Of a stretch of 64,000 bases of DNA, positions 62,457-64,000 are shown piece after piece. Position numbers and translations under genes: made by a program. Within the stretch, counting starts at the first letter, position 1, and each line of letters opens with the position of its first letter. The notes under the pieces were generated by a model. That model was not told the origin of the DNA. It made no database searches and saw only the letters and a program-made list of their open reading frames with translations. This DNA is from Massilia sp. YIM B02769 (GTDB lineage Bacteria; Pseudomonadota; Gammaproteobacteria; Burkholderiales; Burkholderiaceae_D): NCBI RefSeq assembly GCF_030411995.1, contig NZ_JASNRC010000004.1, positions 93,711 to 157,710 on the forward strand, read 5' to 3'.

Positions 62457-62629
62457 GGATGCTCCTTGAGACGACGGTGTCCAGAATCTAGCACGGTCGA
62501 CGGTGCGCACAATTGCCGTCCTGGCCACGAAACCGGCGGCGTCAAGGCCCGTGTTGCCGGGCTTTTGCAGGCATTCATCGAACCTTTCCGCAACACAGCG
62601 TGGACCGAAAGGCTGGGTTGGGAAAACGA

Positions 62630-62647
62630 CCGGGACTATAATCCCGG
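62630..62647 (+). promoter_or_regulatory. palindrome over a perfect -10 box upstream of the fnr-like gene
   Basis: CCGGGA at 62630-62635 is inverted by TCCCGG at 62642-62647; between and into the right arm lies TATAAT (62637-62642). No good -35 is seen. TTGAC-N4-ATCC at 62650-62662 is only a half match to an FNR box. A regulator bound at the palindrome could block the promoter. I see no full TTGAT-N4-ATCAA box in 62457-62675. Confidence 0.5.
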
Positions 62648-62675
62648 TATTGACTGCCATCCCACTTTCCAGCCG

Positions 62676-63443
62676 ATGACCCAGGACATCTCTTCCACCG
62701 TCTCCGCCCCGATCAGCATTGGCGCACTGAAGGCCAGCTGCAGCGCCTGCAGCATGCACCAGCTGTGCCTGCCGATGGGCCTGGAAAACGCGGACATCGA
62801 CCGCCTCGACAAGATCATCGGCCGCCGCCGCCGGCTCGAAAAGGACGAGCGCCTGTATGCGATGGGCGAACCCTTCCGCAGCCTGTACGCGGTGCGCTTC
62901 GGCCACTTCAAGACCTACCAGATCAACGCGGCCGGCGAGCAGCAGATCACCGGCTTCCAGATGGCCGGCGAGCTGCTGGGGATGGACGCGATCAGCGGCG
63001 ACCGCCACCATTGCGACGCGGTGGCGCTGGAAGACAGCGAGGTGTGCGAGATTCCGTTCTCGCGCCTGGAAGAACTGTTCGGCGAAGTGCCGGCCCTGCT
63101 GCGCCACTTCCACCGCATCATGAGCCAGGAAATCACGCGCGAGCAGAACGTCATGCTCCTGCTCGGGAACATGCGCGCCGAGCAGCGCTTCGCCGTGTTC
63201 CTGGTGAATTTGTCGGCGCGTTATGCGGCGCGCGGCTATTCGTCGACCAGCTTCGCGCTGCGCATGTCGCGCGAGGATATCGGGAATTACCTCGGCTTGA
63301 CGATCGAGAGCGTCAGCCGCCTGCTGTCGCGCTTCAAGAAGCAGGGATGGATCGCGGTCGACAAGCGCGAGGTGACGCTGCTCGAACCGGCGCGGCTGCG
63401 TGCGATCGCGGCCGGGACCGAGCAGTGCACGCCGATGGCGTGA
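62676..63443 (+). CDS. FNR/CRP-family oxygen-sensing regulator
   Basis: 255 aa. Four candidate iron-sulfur ligands: CSACSMHQLC near residues 23-32 and C in HHCDAVALEDS, matching FNR/Anr-type spacing. The cyclic-nucleotide-like fold and then the helix-turn-helix SREDIGNYLGLTIESVSRLLSRF (in parts) with the E-x-x-S-R of FNR that reads TTGAT sites are present. It should sense oxygen through a 4Fe-4S cluster and act on the divergent cydAB and possibly the fdh operon. Start ATG at 62676; upstream palindrome described separately. Confidence 0.93.
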   Translation: MTQDISSTVSAPISIGALKASCSACSMHQLCLPMGLENADIDRLDKIIGRRRRLEKDERLYAMGEPFRSLYAVRFGHFKTYQINAAGEQQITGFQMAGELLGMDAISGDRHHCDAVALEDSEVCEIPFSRLEELFGEVPALLRHFHRIMSQEITREQNVMLLLGNMRAEQRFAVFLVNLSARYAARGYSSTSFALRMSREDIGNYLGLTIESVSRLLSRFKKQGWIAVDKREVTLLEPARLRAIAAGTEQCTPMA

Positions 63444-63449
63444 CGTTCC

Positions 63450-63881
63450 TTAGAACGTGACCTTCACCGACGGCGCGCTGCGTTTCGCTTCGCCGTGGAA
63501 GACCGCCTCGATGTTGTTGCCGTCGGGGTCGAGGACGAAGGCGCCGTAGTAGCCGGGATGGTATGTGGCGCGCTCGCCGGGGGCGCCGTTGTCCTTGCCG
63601 CCCGCTTGTAGCGCGGCCTGGTAAAACGCGTCGACCATCGCGCGGTCGGCGGCCTGGAAGGCCAGGTGGTGACGTCCGGTGAGCTCGCCCTGCGCCGCAT
63701 CGCTGGCAGGCGTGGAGACGAACAGCTCGTCGGCCCAGAAATAGTCGTCGCCCTCGCCGCCCAGCGGGATGCCCAGCACCTCGAACACGGCGCTGTAGAA
63801 GCGTTTCGAGGCGGCCAGGTCGCGCACCACCAGTTGCAGGTGGTCGATCAGGCGTCCGCGGTGCAATTCCTGGGTTTCCAT
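63450..63881 (-). CDS. VOC-family (glyoxalase/dioxygenase-like) protein
   Basis: 143 aa. Two beta-alpha-beta-beta-beta units: IDHLQLVVRDLAASKRFYSA and RHHLAFQAADRAMVDAFYQA, then YHPGYYGAFVLDPDGNNIEAVFHGE. The metal ligands expected from the superfamily (His of DHLQL, His of RHHLAF, Glu of NIEAVFH) are present. The substrate is unknown; relatives include bleomycin-resistance-like and glyoxalase-like proteins. AAGGAG lies before the ATG at 63881. Convergent with the fnr-like gene, with a 6-bp inverted repeat (ACGTTC...GAACGT) at its end. Confidence 0.87.
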   Translation of the reverse strand: METQELHRGRLIDHLQLVVRDLAASKRFYSAVFEVLGIPLGGEGDDYFWADELFVSTPASDAAQGELTGRHHLAFQAADRAMVDAFYQAALQAGGKDNGAPGERATYHPGYYGAFVLDPDGNNIEAVFHGEAKRSAPSVKVTF

Positions 63882-63927
63882 GGTGCGTCTCCTTGAAAAC
63901 GGTGGTGCAGGAATTATGCCGCAGTTT

Positions 63928-63957
63928 CGTAGGGTGGGTTCTCGAACCCACCAGTTG
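63928..63957. repeat. GTAG-footed hairpin, GTTC stem type
   Basis: CGTAGGGTGGGTTC pairs with GAACCCACC (core 63929-63952). A flank, CGGCCG, matches that of the copies at 45908 and 46025. The partner copy, if any, would lie beyond the window end. Confidence 0.82.
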
Positions 63958-64000
63958 TAACCGGCCGTCCGAATGTGCACACGTGGTTGTGGGGGGGTGG

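Noticed and set aside
1..64000. CRISPR array, prophage or intact insertion sequence
   Set aside because: No regularly spaced direct repeats with unique spacers, no phage structural genes and no transposase reading frame were found.

Overview
The window is about two-thirds G+C by eye and densely coded on both strands. It looks like the chromosome of a betaproteobacterium. The Oxalobacteraceae (Massilia/Telluria group) is my inference from the gene style: FDH cluster with DUF3305/DUF3306 proteins, erythromycin-esterase cluster, dispersed GTAG-footed hairpins. I see no rRNA, tRNA, CRISPR array, prophage or intact transposase.

Layout. 0-5.3 kb: glutathione S-transferase, secreted M1 aminopeptidase, GlpD. 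5.4-10.4 kb: an HD hydrolase and a Sir2 deacetylase that overlap, then a UvrD-type helicase bracketed by two diverged 136-bp DNA repeats containing DnaA-box-like motifs, then two small conserved-looking ORFs. 10.5-16.2 kb: a split chromate transporter, S-formylglutathione hydrolase, and a three-gene cluster (phosphoribosyltransferase with a one-base frameshift, SRPBCC protein, erythromycin esterase). 16.2-26.8 kb: small uncharacterised genes, a molybdenum hydroxylase pair (IorA/IorB type) with a 100-bp palindromic element inside iorA, a class I aminotransferase lacking its Schiff-base lysine coupled to a hybrid histidine kinase, and a CPA1 antiporter. 26.9-30.2 kb: a small Cys-rich exported peptide, topoisomerase IB, a yellow/MRJP-like protein, DUF4019. 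30.4-34.7 kb: polyphosphate genes (ppk, sixA-like, and ppx on the other strand). 34.7-41.2 kb: a GGDEF/EAL protein, then SET-domain protein, pncB and a small exported protein as one operon, and an OmpA-like lipoprotein. 41.4-49.7 kb: two LysR regulators with divergent oxidoreductase partners, an MBL-hydrolase remnant, an acyl-CoA synthetase, and an exported RCC1-repeat protein. 50-62.5 kb: a respiratory block of eleven tightly packed formate dehydrogenase genes with cydAB plus a DUF2474 protein upstream. A divergent FNR-type regulator follows, and the window closes with a VOC protein.

How it works together. The right end reads as a low-oxygen respiration module: periplasmic formate oxidation by a Tat-exported molybdoenzyme feeding quinone through a cytochrome b, cytochrome bd oxidase as terminal oxidase, and an Fnr/Anr-like sensor transcribed divergently.

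Most striking non-coding feature: at least sixteen short GTAG-footed hairpins at eight intergenic sites, usually as inverted pairs. They fall into three stem types that keep pairing by compensatory change, which resembles REP/REPIN elements; no RAYT transposase is in the window.
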